From the NCBI GenBank assembly GCA_963281255.1, contig OY725492.1:4519571-4583570 (forward strand): DNA of 64,000 nucleotides, written 5' to 3'. This DNA comes from Aphrocallistes beatrix (Eukaryota > Porifera > Hexactinellida > Sceptrulophora > Aphrocallistidae). A program made the translations under genes and the position numbers. The notes beneath the pieces are model-generated. The model did not search any database, was not told the DNA's origin, and worked only from the letters and a program-made list of their open reading frames with translations. Positions 1 through 9,521 of this stretch are shown here, in pieces (position 1 is the stretch's first letter; every line of letters begins with the position of its first letter).

Positions 1-29
1 AGAGACGGAATAATATTTGGATTTTATAG

Positions 30-3000
30 TTAAACCGAGCAACGGCTAGAAATCACGTGAGTGGGAAGTTTGAACCAGCTGACTACAGAATAGCGAAGAG
101 GTAAGCTTACACCTATACTTGCTCTTCCATTCAGAGATGCCTGGATTTCCCTAAGACAGCCCCCAATACCACATGGATAATTGCACACTTTGTTTGATAT
201 ATCAAATAACTAAGAAAGCCAACTCCTAGGATTGTATTATTCCAGGGAAACCTTCGTAACATTTTCAATTCTGGAATGTCCTGGAGTGATTCCAGTGGAA
301 TTACTTATATTCATATCTAGTGGCTGGCTGTCGAACTCAGATGACATGACAATCTTCCCAAGTATTAACCAGCGCCTGGAAGATATCACTGGCCTTGAAA
401 TGGATACGGCAGAAGAATTGCAGGTAATTCCAAGGAATGTTATATCCGTTCTTGAAATTTTTAAGATATAAAAGTAAAGAACAAAAAAAATAGCAACAAG
501 GTGTGGAACATAAATATCTTAAAATCACGGTTATTGATATTAATAAGTCAAGTGTAGAAATTGCAATCTCATATCTGCCAACTTATTACAGTCATATATC
601 CCAGAACATTAACTGTATCCCTTACTGGATGCATGGATAACACCAAACTGAGTTCAATCATGATTCAAACCTTCGTCAACACGCATAGTAGGCTAACAGA
701 AAAAATTTAACAAATATATTTGACCAGAATACGAATAATATAAGTAACTATCAAAGTGATTAAGGTATGTGTCTGTCACTGGAAAATATTTTCTATGAGC
801 GCAAGACGCTCCTTTTGGCGCATGATTTTAAGCCCGAAAATGTTTCGGAGCGTAAAAATTTAGAATATAGCCAATGACTCTATATCGTAATGATATTCGT
901 CGATTTAGGCGTATGAAAATTTAGTGGTTTGAGATTAGGGCGTATCTCTGGAGGGTATAAATCACTCTATTGTCCAGGGATCCAATTATAACTTCAAATC
1001 AACCAAACATGTAACACATGGTAGCCTCAATCTGTAATTTAACAAATCTTGTGATTGCAAGTGACAAGTAGTGAGACATGGGAAAATAGTGCTGCGAACA
1101 GTGGTTGAGAAGCCTGTGTAATCTTGTTCCACTAATTAAATTCCTGGACAGAATTCACTGGGAATCCCCATACGGTTGTTAGGTATGCAATCTCCATATG
1201 AATACATATTAGCAGAGTCTAAAATACCGGTACTGATTTATTAACAGACTTGCTTACGGGTGATGATTAGCTTATTTATTATTCCCATTCCTTAGTTGGG
1301 TGTGTATGGAATCGGAGGACACTATGAACCACATTACGACCACGCCAGGGTAAGTAACCCATATGATTAATCACAAAAAAGGTATTGACAAAAACATATA
1401 TAAGCATGAGTAAGGGGAAGTAACCAAAATCCAGGAAATTTGGAATTACTTTGGAATACATGTTTGGATAGGCACTGCTATAAATTGCATAAAAATACAT
1501 GTATGCATATTGCACTTATTGTTACAGAATAAAACTCCATTTCAAGTTCAAACGATAGACAACTCACGCAATTTGAGAAGTTGCTTTTCTATCACAACGT
1601 TAAATGATCCATTGTACAAAATATTTCAATATTCGCATCACTATAGAAGAATGTCTAGATAAGATTATGTAAATTGAATTGCCTATTAATTTCCAAGAGA
1701 ACCAACTCATTATAAACAATTGTATCGAATTGCATTGGCTGCATAGGCCTGAGTTTAATGCAATATTTATTATTAGAAATATTTCTACATCGTTTCTCAT
1801 GGGAAGCTTGATAAGTTATAAGGCCACCACTTATTTTTAGAATTCAAAAGACGCTTATGACGGTGGCCATGGGAACCGCATAGCAACGATACTATTCTAT
1901 GTAAGTTTATAGCACATTACAAATGACCCGTTCTGTATCTAGGGAGATGAGATTAAATCTTTTCATGGGGGTACGAGGAATAGAATAGCCACGCTTCTCT
2001 TATACGTAAGTCTCCCATTTATTTCCTGAAACGAGAAATGTTTGTCAGCAGCCGTGAAGATAACATACTTATACTGTGACAGGATTATATTAGCGTTTAT
2101 ATGTGATTTTATTTTGTTAATTAATTCATAATTAGTCGATTCTATGACGACAGAAGTTAGTCTACAATCTTCTGTGAACTCAGAATACTGCATTTACTGT
2201 AAAAAAATACTGCCAATGGAAGGATATTTTGATCACACAACCAAGTGCGAGTTTGCTCGCTCGCTAAACTTCAGTGGAAGTACGAAACCTAAACTTGAGT
2301 GCAAGCCTTCTATTCCCGAGGAACCAATCCTGGTCCAGAGTCCTAATGAAGTGGACTTGGATTGCACTTATGTCCCAGAGACTAAAGTGAATCCCAGAGC
2401 AGTTAGACACGTGTTTGAGTCGATAGGAGGGCAGGATGAAGTGGAGTTTGTGGGGGGAAGTCCTGGAAGGGTTCAGGAAAGTGTGGAAGTGTCGAGTGAA
2501 GGGGAACTTGAAAATGAATCTCTTGTCATCCCTCCTCCCAGACCTCCTCCGAGGAAACCAATCAAAGAATCAATCCCCAATGTTCCTCCTCACCCCGTCC
2601 CCAATCTCTCCCCTCACCCCATTCCCAATGTCTCCCCTCACCCCGTCCCCAACGTCTCCCCTCACTCCGTCCCCAATGTCTCCCCTCACCCCGTCCCCAA
2701 TGTTCCTCCTCACTCCGTCCCCAATGTCTCCCCTCACGGCGTTCCTAATATTCCCCCTCACCCCATCCCCAATGTTCCTCCTCACGGCATCCCCAGCTAT
2801 CAAGGGGAAAGTTTCTGTCAGCAGACAACCACGCGGGTATACAGGAATCCGGCGGGAGAAGAATTCGTCGACACCCGGACAACTTATTCCTCGCGGGCGG
2901 CTTCTGAATACCCTCTAACTTTAATAACGAATAACCTCAGCAATCCTTCAACACAAATTCCTGACAGACAACCACTTCCCTACAACCAACCTTACAGACA

Positions 3001-6000
3001 GCCAATCAGCTGCCAGACTCGACTACCTCTGAGCTACACCCCAGAGCGTCCCTGGTCCAACTATAGTAGATGCCCACCCACGAGTGATACTATAAATAGG
3101 TTTCAAAGGACGGATAGCCCAGGATACTCGTCCAATCAGATTCAAGGGCCAAACTGCTACCCACAGAGACCTCCTCTCTCCGCATATGAGAAAGTTTATC
3201 CACCGAATCAGGCGCCAAGGTTTACCACGCCTTTGATACGCCAATCTGACACCTTCCCGGATGTCACGTCCTCGAATGCCAACTGCCACTTCACACCTGC
3301 CAATCACGCCACTCGTGCGCCGCAACACCTCGGTCCTAGCATGGGAATGCAGAGGCCTCAAATGGGACAGGATCGCTTCCTTACGCCTACGTACTGCCCG
3401 CAATATCGTCCCGAGCACCGGGGGGACATCTTCGAGAGATGCCCCTCAGACTACGAGCACAACTACCTGTCCCCCGGCCTCAGCAAGACCATCCTCATGG
3501 AGAACCACACCGACACTTACCCGACACATTTCGGCGCAGGAATGGATTTCGGTCCAACGCAAGCTCCTTACAACACTGAGAATGAAGGACAGATGCATGG
3601 GCAACGAATGGACACTTTTCCGTGTCAGATGGAAAGAGCCAATCAAACTGGGGCCTATCCTGACCGCAGGGACATGTGGCATGATCGGATGGATGTCCAC
3701 CCTTCTCAAACGGACACACCCCTTACTCAGATGGACATGTCTCTGAATAGGATGAACTTTCCTCAGAATCAATCAAGCATGTCTCCAAATCGAATGTACA
3801 TGGATTCTAATCAAGCAAACCCACAACCTCGCAGCCAATCGAATATGTTCTCTAATCCGATGAACATATCACCTCATAATAGAATCAATGTGTCTCATCA
3901 TAGGATGGACTTTTTTCATGATCAATCAAATATCCGTCCCGATGGAGCTGATAATTATTCTCCTCATACAAATACACCACCCAACCATACTAACCTACCT
4001 CCAAATAATATATACATACCTCCAAATAATATATATATACCTCCAAATAATATGCATATACCTCCAAATAATATGCACACAACTCCAAATAACATGTATA
4101 TACCGCAAAATCAGATGAATGTACCGCAAAATAATATGTATATACCGCGAAATCAGATGCATATACCTCCAGATCGCACTAACATACCGCCAAAAGATAT
4201 GCATATACCGCCAAATCAGATGAGTATACTTCCAAATGAAATGCATATGCCAAATCAGATGAGCATTAGTCCTAATCTAATCTGTAATCGACCCAGTCAA
4301 TTCCAATCTGGGTTCCGGTTTCCCAATCTTGACCAATTGTATCCATCTCCTCCGAGGTGTGAAAACCCGCAACTAAGAGACCGACCTGTCACAGCCCCTC
4401 AAGCCAGGGATCCTCTCCACTCCCCTCCTCCCAACACCTCTCCACTTCACACCCTAGGATCCTCACCACAGAAAAGCCTGACGCCTTCACCTCACAGAGG
4501 ATCCGTAGAAGGGATAGACCAGCCTTACTCTATTATTAACCTTAACGCCCCGCCCCCATTCAACCCTGACTACTCCATCTCACCCAATCCTCTCTCCCAC
4601 TTCCTCCCTCCCAATCCCCCCTCATACAACCCGATATTTGTGTCACCTGCCACAGAAGGACCACCCACGGAGGAGTGTCGATTCAATCAGGAAGTGGCTA
4701 ACGATCCCTCAGAAGAATTGTCCTTTCTCTACGCCGCATGCACTAGGAGTACAGATTCCTCTTGCGATAGCGATAGCTACAGTGATGAACTGGTGGCATG
4801 CCACTATTGCGCTCAGGAATTCACAACTGCTCAAATTGTGGAACATAACGAAACCTGTGAGAGTCGTCTCGCCGCTTCTTCCCTCGAATCTGAAACTGAA
4901 TCTGGACCCCACACCTTCCTCAACAGCAGTGAATACGAGAGTGTTCCGACCCATTTTGCCACGAAACCAGACACTCTTAAATCCATTTCAGAGAGAATCA
5001 CAATCGACATCACGTCTGAACCGGAATCCATTGAGGCGGAAGATCAGGTGTGTCGGAAGTGTCACGGAGTCTTCACGCTGTCCGGACTCAAGAGCCACGC
5101 TGAAGAGTGCCGCCTACAGCACGAGCTCGAGGAAGCGAATCCTTTCACTCTACCCCTTTCAACCCTTCCAACGCCCCCTCTACCCCTTTTGCAAAAGCCT
5201 GTGAAATTGACACCGCGTAAGAAGAAATCCAATCGACCTAAACCATCCCCCAGGTATGTAATGCCAGACCTCGACAAGGAAACGCCTATACTCCCGATGT
5301 TCCAACTTCCTACGACAAACCCCTTCTCCTCGAGGGAGCCCCCACCTATCCCCGCCAGGAAGACTGAGAAAATGAAATGCAACATTTGCCGGAAAGAAAT
5401 GGCAGTGGAGGAGATGCCATCTCATGTGGAGGAGTGTCGCAATAAGGAGGAGGGACAGTGTCCTCACTGCAAGGAAGCCTTCCTAATCACTGTCTTGCCC
5501 GACCACACGGAAAAGTGTCGGTCTGGGAAGGAAGAAGCCACAGCTATTGCCCGGTTAGTCCCCCTCCAATTAGCCAACCGCCCCGTCATCCTAGGGAAAG
5601 AACCGAATCCACAGAAGTACGGACGCTGCGAAAACTGTAATCTAGACGTGCTCTTCAGTGGGCACAGGTGTCTGGACCACATGTGTGGGATCTGCTACTC
5701 AGAAGTGGACCCGAGTGAGATGGAGGCGCACCGGATCCAGTGTCTCCGTAAGCAGACGTCAGCCTACTCCGAACTGAACCGCCGAAACTGGATCCGCTGT
5801 CTCTCCTGTCTCATCGACATTCCTCCGGAGGATCACGAAAACCACGTCAAGACCTGCGATGATAAGCTGCTCGGAGATCTGACTCGCTACAAGAAGTTCA
5901 CACCCAATTTGGAAGACATTGATTGGGCAACCGCCGCTCTGACTAAAGAACAGCGGGCTGCCATGGACCACGTCGTGAAAAAAGCGAAAGTTTTGTCCGA

Positions 6001-7676
6001 AGAAGCAACTGCGAATCTTCAAAGCCGCGTGGTTAGCCTCGGATTCACAATGGAGGAATTGGACCAAACTCTGAAGTGGATAAGCTTCGAAGCGCCAATC
6101 ATTATCCATGTTTTCTTGGAGAAGATAATCCCGCTTCTTCTCAATGACACTCACTACCGGAATCAGTTCGAGACCGGTACCAGTCATGGGAGCCGCGACC
6201 TGACGGCACGAAAGCGGTGGGAGGACAATATATTCAACAATGTGTACCGCGATTCGAAACCGGTGGACCGGGTTAAGTACGGCGTCCTTAACATAGTCGG
6301 CGATATCTGCGGAGTCAAGAGCTGCAAGCAGTATGGCGACTCTTACTTCATTCTTAAAAAAGTGAGACTTCGCACTTCGTTCGCATCTGCTGACAGCTCA
6401 AACTCTAACGTTAAGATCGCGAGCTGTGAGTACTATGAGCATGTCCTGAATGAATATACGAAGGAAGAACTCAGCGCAATTCTGAGTGTTGCCAGTAAGA
6501 AGAAACCCTATTTGAACTCTGACGTCATTCGCCAGTATAAAGAAGTTCAGATCCATGGTCCAGTGGAGCTGTCTGAACACGTGGAATGTGTCGTGGTAAA
6601 CAAGCGACACAAAGAGGACACACGCGTGAAAGAACAGTTGGCCGAGTTCATTGATAAGAATAAGTGTAACATGATATGGATGGATTAGTATGTGTTTGTA
6701 TTACACGGATTCACACCTTTATAAAATGTCATTAATAATGCTAATTTGAAGATTTCTTGTTTGACATTTCTTCAGTAAATACATACTTTCCCAAAGTGGT
6801 AGCGAACTTTCTAATTTTAGAATCCATTAGGTAATATTTTTGTCATAGGTATAATTACATAATATTAGTCAGCTACATAAGTTTAAAGTTCTCACTTCTT
6901 TGAATAAACATTAATCAAGGTTTAATTTGAAAACAATTGTGTCTGTGAGATAAGTTATTATTTAATTAAGGTTTTTCAATGTAATTCCATTCATTCATTT
7001 CTATTTGTTTAGCTGAGCAATGTGGAGCAAGGAGGTGCAACAGTCTTCCCAATAGCCGGAGCAAGAGTTGTCCCAGAAAGGGTGAGGAACTATTCACTCT
7101 TTGGAATTGGGAACGAATGATTGGTTTCAAGTTCAGATTTAAATACAGTCGACTCCGCTTAATAGGGTCACATCGGTCAGAGGACATTTGCTTCGATTAA
7201 GCGGAGAACCCTAATAACCGAAAATATTCTGTCTTAGTTTCTATGTGTGAGAGCTATTCCGGTCCTGCCAAAAGTGTCCCGATTAAGCGGTTGACCCGAT
7301 TAAACAGTGACTCTATCAAACGGAGTCGACTGTACTTATGAATGGAGGAATCAAATCAACGGTGCTCATGGGCATATTTTAACATCTACTCTATCACTAG
7401 GGAGATGCGGTGTTCTGGTTCAACCTGTTAGCTTCTGGCGGCTCAGACGATCTCACTAGACACGCGGGCTGTCCCGTACTCGTGGGGGCTAAGATTGGTA
7501 GGTTGAATTCATGAGAATTGTGAAGAATATTTCTCCTAAATACTGTTTATTTAATGTTTGACTGTTTAACTATCCGTTTAGTTTGCAACAAATGGATACA
7601 CGAGGCAGAACAGGAGTTTCGCTATCCGTGCAAACCCTCTCGCACAGCCAGGAATAGGCTCAATGAGCCAAACTAA
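30..7676 (+). CDS. P4HA: Prolyl 4-hydroxylase subunit alpha, 3' part (5' exons lie off the window)
   Basis: Assembled by eye from exons 30-100, 321-423, 1296-1349, then 1841-1900 or 1943-2005, 7013-7081, 7401-7497 and 7582-7676 (stop TAA 7674-7676). Every junction is GT-AG and the phases match (71 nt ending in phase 2; 103 nt; 54 nt; 60/63 nt; 69 nt; 97 nt ending in phase 1). The joined product is the catalytic C-terminus of collagen P4H: LNRAT...DYRIAK, SGWLSN, TAEELQ, YGIGGHYEPHYD with the iron-binding HxD, GNRIAT, VEQGGATVFP, AVFWFNLL, then TRHAGCPVLVGAK with the distal iron-binding His and the 2-oxoglutarate-binding Lys, and NKWIHE near the end. The family is an Fe(II)/2-oxoglutarate enzyme of the ER lumen that hydroxylates collagen prolines in complex with PDI. 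The N-terminal substrate-binding part is outside the window. A polyA signal AATAAA lies at 7747-7752. An intronless zinc-finger gene sits inside the 2006-7012 intron. Confidence 0.93.
1841..1900 (+). other. P4HA: P4HA alternative exon a (GNRIAT exon, first copy)
   Basis: 60 nt, phase 0 at both ends, between acceptor TTATTTTTAG (1831-1840) and donor GTAAGT (1901). It encodes about 20 residues, including GGHGNRIATILFY, the stretch that follows the HxD motif in P4H alpha subunits. It joins in frame with both flanking exons. Confidence 0.85.
1943..2005 (+). other. P4HA: P4HA alternative exon b (GNRIAT exon, second copy)
   Basis: 63 nt, phase 0 at both ends, acceptor TATCTAG (ends 1942) and donor GTAAGT (2006). 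It encodes 21 residues including GGTRNRIATLLLY, which is homologous to the exon at 1841-1900. The gap between the two exons is only 42 nt, and each alone keeps the reading frame, so they are probably mutually exclusive. Including both would repeat the same catalytic-core strand. Confidence 0.8.
2144..6688 (+). CDS. Intronless C2HC-type zinc-finger protein with a C-terminal DUF3626-like domain, 1514 aa
   Basis: One uninterrupted frame. Residues 16-35 form a C-x2-C-x12-H-x3-C finger. Residues of about 140-220 are octapeptide repeats of PPHPVPNV type (24-bp period) and about 615-705 are 7-residue repeats of PPNNMYI type (21-bp period), within a long Pro/Asn/Gln/Met-rich low-complexity region. 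Seven more CxxC...HxxxC fingers lie at about 884, 968, 1078, 1104, 1160, 1179 and 1216. From about 1280 to the end is a globular domain with EAPIIIHV, HYRNQFETGTSHG, a WE motif, KYGVLN and YGDSYFILKKVRLRTSF. I recognise this as the conserved core of DUF3626 proteins and of a related uncharacterised zinc-finger family in fishes and invertebrates. The biochemical role is unknown. The fingers resemble ubiquitin-binding UBZ types, so a ubiquitin-linked role is possible but unproven. A polyA signal AATAAA is at 6903-6908. The gene lies wholly inside a P4HA intron on the same strand. Confidence 0.85.
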   Translation: MTTEVSLQSSVNSEYCIYCKKILPMEGYFDHTTKCEFARSLNFSGSTKPKLECKPSIPEEPILVQSPNEVDLDCTYVPETKVNPRAVRHVFESIGGQDEVEFVGGSPGRVQESVEVSSEGELENESLVIPPPRPPPRKPIKESIPNVPPHPVPNLSPHPIPNVSPHPVPNVSPHSVPNVSPHPVPNVPPHSVPNVSPHGVPNIPPHPIPNVPPHGIPSYQGESFCQQTTTRVYRNPAGEEFVDTRTTYSSRAASEYPLTLITNNLSNPSTQIPDRQPLPYNQPYRQPISCQTRLPLSYTPERPWSNYSRCPPTSDTINRFQRTDSPGYSSNQIQGPNCYPQRPPLSAYEKVYPPNQAPRFTTPLIRQSDTFPDVTSSNANCHFTPANHATRAPQHLGPSMGMQRPQMGQDRFLTPTYCPQYRPEHRGDIFERCPSDYEHNYLSPGLSKTILMENHTDTYPTHFGAGMDFGPTQAPYNTENEGQMHGQRMDTFPCQMERANQTGAYPDRRDMWHDRMDVHPSQTDTPLTQMDMSLNRMNFPQNQSSMSPNRMYMDSNQANPQPRSQSNMFSNPMNISPHNRINVSHHRMDFFHDQSNIRPDGADNYSPHTNTPPNHTNLPPNNIYIPPNNIYIPPNNMHIPPNNMHTTPNNMYIPQNQMNVPQNNMYIPRNQMHIPPDRTNIPPKDMHIPPNQMSILPNEMHMPNQMSISPNLICNRPSQFQSGFRFPNLDQLYPSPPRCENPQLRDRPVTAPQARDPLHSPPPNTSPLHTLGSSPQKSLTPSPHRGSVEGIDQPYSIINLNAPPPFNPDYSISPNPLSHFLPPNPPSYNPIFVSPATEGPPTEECRFNQEVANDPSEELSFLYAACTRSTDSSCDSDSYSDELVACHYCAQEFTTAQIVEHNETCESRLAASSLESETESGPHTFLNSSEYESVPTHFATKPDTLKSISERITIDITSEPESIEAEDQVCRKCHGVFTLSGLKSHAEECRLQHELEEANPFTLPLSTLPTPPLPLLQKPVKLTPRKKKSNRPKPSPRYVMPDLDKETPILPMFQLPTTNPFSSREPPPIPARKTEKMKCNICRKEMAVEEMPSHVEECRNKEEGQCPHCKEAFLITVLPDHTEKCRSGKEEATAIARLVPLQLANRPVILGKEPNPQKYGRCENCNLDVLFSGHRCLDHMCGICYSEVDPSEMEAHRIQCLRKQTSAYSELNRRNWIRCLSCLIDIPPEDHENHVKTCDDKLLGDLTRYKKFTPNLEDIDWATAALTKEQRAAMDHVVKKAKVLSEEATANLQSRVVSLGFTMEELDQTLKWISFEAPIIIHVFLEKIIPLLLNDTHYRNQFETGTSHGSRDLTARKRWEDNIFNNVYRDSKPVDRVKYGVLNIVGDICGVKSCKQYGDSYFILKKVRLRTSFASADSSNSNVKIASCEYYEHVLNEYTKEELSAILSVASKKKPYLNSDVIRQYKEVQIHGPVELSEHVECVVVNKRHKEDTRVKEQLAEFIDKNKCNMIWMD
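7013..7676 (+). other. P4HA: Last three exons of P4HA (7013-7081, 7401-7497, 7582-7676)
   Basis: Exon 7013-7081 encodes 23 residues (LSNVEQGGATVFP...VVPER) with donor GTGAGG. Exon 7401-7497 encodes GDAVFWFNLL...TRHAGCPVLVGAK and ends in phase 1 with donor GTAGG. Exon 7582-7676 completes VCNKWIHE and ends RLNEPN-stop. A pogo-like MITE (7146-7332) lies in the first of these introns. Confidence 0.93.
7146..7332. mobile_element. pogo/Tigger-like MITE, family A
   Basis: Terminal inverted repeats CAGTCGACTCCGCTTAAT / CGGAGTCGACTG flanked by TA on both sides (7144-7145 and 7333-7334). It has internal GATTAAGCGG repeats and no coding capacity. Close relatives are at 24420-24607, 57988-58147 and 62282-62469. 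It sits in a P4HA intron. Confidence 0.8.
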
Positions 7677-8708
7677 CCCCATAGCAACTGATGTGAACCT
7701 TTGTTATGTAAATACTCAGCTAATTTTCTTTCTATTAATCTCTGTAAATAAAACATTTTACTGCTTGTGAATTAATTTTTTTCTTGTAATTAACTTAAAT
7801 GGCGCTAGATTTCGGGCGGGGCAACCTTAGAAGTGTGAGGTATTTGCTATAAATAGAAATGACTCCAGGTAATTTAAGGGTTTAATAACCTCTGTTTAAA
7901 ACTATTTTTAGCACTCAGCATTTGAAACTTGAGTTGAGTGAGATCTAAATTTAGGTTTATTTGGTAATCACGTCTGAACTATTCTGCGAGTGGTTTTTGA
8001 TTCACTAGTATAATGAATATATACAGTATGTTCTAATTCAGGAATCCTGGAGATAGTTGTATCAGTAGGCTAGAGAGAATGTTTTTATGAACAGATCACT
8101 CCACATAATATTTACAATAACTTGTCCAGAAATATAAACTCCTATTTGGACCGAATTACTAAAGGAGAAAGTTGATGTTGGAGCTAAAGATGAAACATTT
8201 GGAAGCGTAAGTGATGAACCTCCATTCAGATCACAAAAGGTTCTCACACTCAAAGATCTCATATTATATATAACTCAGCTGATAGTACGACACTCGAACT
8301 CCACACTTATAATAGAGTGAAGGATTGCATAATCTCATCGCTCCTAAAATAGAATGTTACGTATTAATAGCTTTACAATGATCTTAGTATTACATCGAGA
8401 ATACTCATATCAGGCAAGTGTGACGTCATGCGATGTAGCCATGTAGGGCATCTATAATGTGAGCTGTACTAATTATAGACATTCTGTAACTAATCCAATG
8501 TGACGCAATGGAAACTGACGTATTTATGACTGAGATGATTGTAAACACAAACACGTAATTAATCATTATAGTAAACACATAATTATTGTATAAAAGGTGT
8601 CAAGGACTAAATTTAAGCAAACAAACAAATAAAGGGACACAAAATAATAACATAGCAACAACAAAATCACCCAGGTATTCGACTTGTGCTATTTTTAGAA
8701 CACACGCC
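7677..8708. other. Intergenic between P4HA and the PB1-UBA gene
   Basis: Holds the P4HA 3' end and a dispersed repeat (7787-7886). At 8150-8208 a short open stretch ends in GTAAGT, but no acceptor or homology supports it as an exon. Nothing else is recognised. Confidence 0.5.
7787..7886 (+). repeat. Dispersed repeat, family F (short interspersed)
   Basis: About 100 bp running from TTAACTTAAATGGCGCTAG to GGTAATTTAAGGGTTT. It includes GGGCGGGG, CCTTAGAAGTGTG and CTATAAATAGAAATGAC. A near-identical longer copy is at 16879-17008. More diverged reverse-strand copies start near 10025, 11470 and 38180. No tRNA-like promoter boxes were recognised, so the class is unclear. Confidence 0.6.
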
Positions 8709-9521
8709 TCAGAATGAGCTGTTCAACACTTCTTCGATCGTTTTATCCAAATTTCCGTTATTTCGTCGTAAAATTTTTAAGACATTGGGATTCTCGACAT
8801 CGAACCCCATCTCCCTGAGTGTGCACAGGGACTCCACGAACTGTGGCGATAGGTCAGTTGGCTCAGGAGCGGAAACTGTGGAAAAACAATCTTTCATAAG
8901 TCGCATAGCATTCGCAAACATTGCATTTTTCCCGTAAGATGTACAAAACCTTGCGTCTAATTGCGGACTGTCCAGTTCGTTCGGTTCAGGAGCAGGATAG
9001 TCCGTTTCAATCACAAGTTTTTTCTCTGATTGGATGGAGTTAGGCGAGGTTAGCAAAGTCTCCGTTTCTATTTTGGGCCAAAGATCCGTGTATAATTCTT
9101 CAGTTTTGCAGACAGGAGCGTCGAACTCACAATCTCGACTCTCAAATTGCAAATCTTCGTAATTCTCACACATCCCATCGGCCACTAACTGTTCACTTCT
9201 GTCTGTCTCGATGCGAGGTCTATTTTTAGCTACACATTCCTCTGTCTCCAGCATGGTTGCCCATAACTTGACAGTTGATTGGCTAGAAGTCCGTCCATAA
9301 ACTCGGAACAGATCTGAATCCGATTCTATTTTCATATTTTTTCCATCCACTCCCCTGCCGGAAATTGAAATTAGTTCTGGTTCCAATTTGACAGAGAGTA
9401 CGTTTGAAAGTTTAACCTTCAACTGCTCCAAATTGGAACTTAGTTGCCATTGAAATCTTCTGATTTCACTCGGCTCATTCTCTTCTCTCTCAGTAAAAAA
9501 TACTTTCATTGTAAACGACAT
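8709..9521 (-). CDS. PB1-UBA adaptor, p62/SQSTM1- or NBR1-like, 270 aa
   Basis: Single exon, ATG at 9521. Residues of about 3-92 fit a PB1 domain: a Lys in the first strand, FQWQL, then an acidic tail SISGRGVDGKNMKIESDSDL as in the OPCA region. The middle is acidic and low in complexity and contains LWPKIE, a possible LC3-interacting W-x-x-I core. Residues of about 225-268 form a UBA domain (LREMGFDVEN...LRRNNGNLDKTIEEVL, with the MGF loop). In the family, PB1 drives polymerisation and UBA binds ubiquitin for selective autophagy. Human SQSTM1 is 440 aa and has a ZZ zinc finger between these domains. No ZZ finger is visible here, so this is either a shortened p62 or a separate PB1-UBA adaptor. 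Confidence 0.72.
   Translation of the reverse strand: MSFTMKVFFTEREENEPSEIRRFQWQLSSNLEQLKVKLSNVLSVKLEPELISISGRGVDGKNMKIESDSDLFRVYGRTSSQSTVKLWATMLETEECVAKNRPRIETDRSEQLVADGMCENYEDLQFESRDCEFDAPVCKTEELYTDLWPKIETETLLTSPNSIQSEKKLVIETDYPAPEPNELDSPQLDARFCTSYGKNAMFANAMRLMKDCFSTVSAPEPTDLSPQFVESLCTLREMGFDVENPNVLKILRRNNGNLDKTIEEVLNSSF

Noticed and set aside
1963..2193. Open - strand frame of 76 codons overlapping the P4HA duplicated exon and the start of the zinc-finger gene
   Set aside because: It is antisense to exon sequence with clear splice borders and a conserved protein. No family match.
2436..2918. Second + strand frame of 160 codons inside the zinc-finger gene
   Set aside because: It arises from the 24-bp repeat being open in several frames. 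The product is a repetitive shadow.
8150..8208. Short open stretch ending in GTAAGT that could be a + strand exon
   Set aside because: No acceptor in phase upstream (a stop precedes it) and no homology. Left as intergenic.
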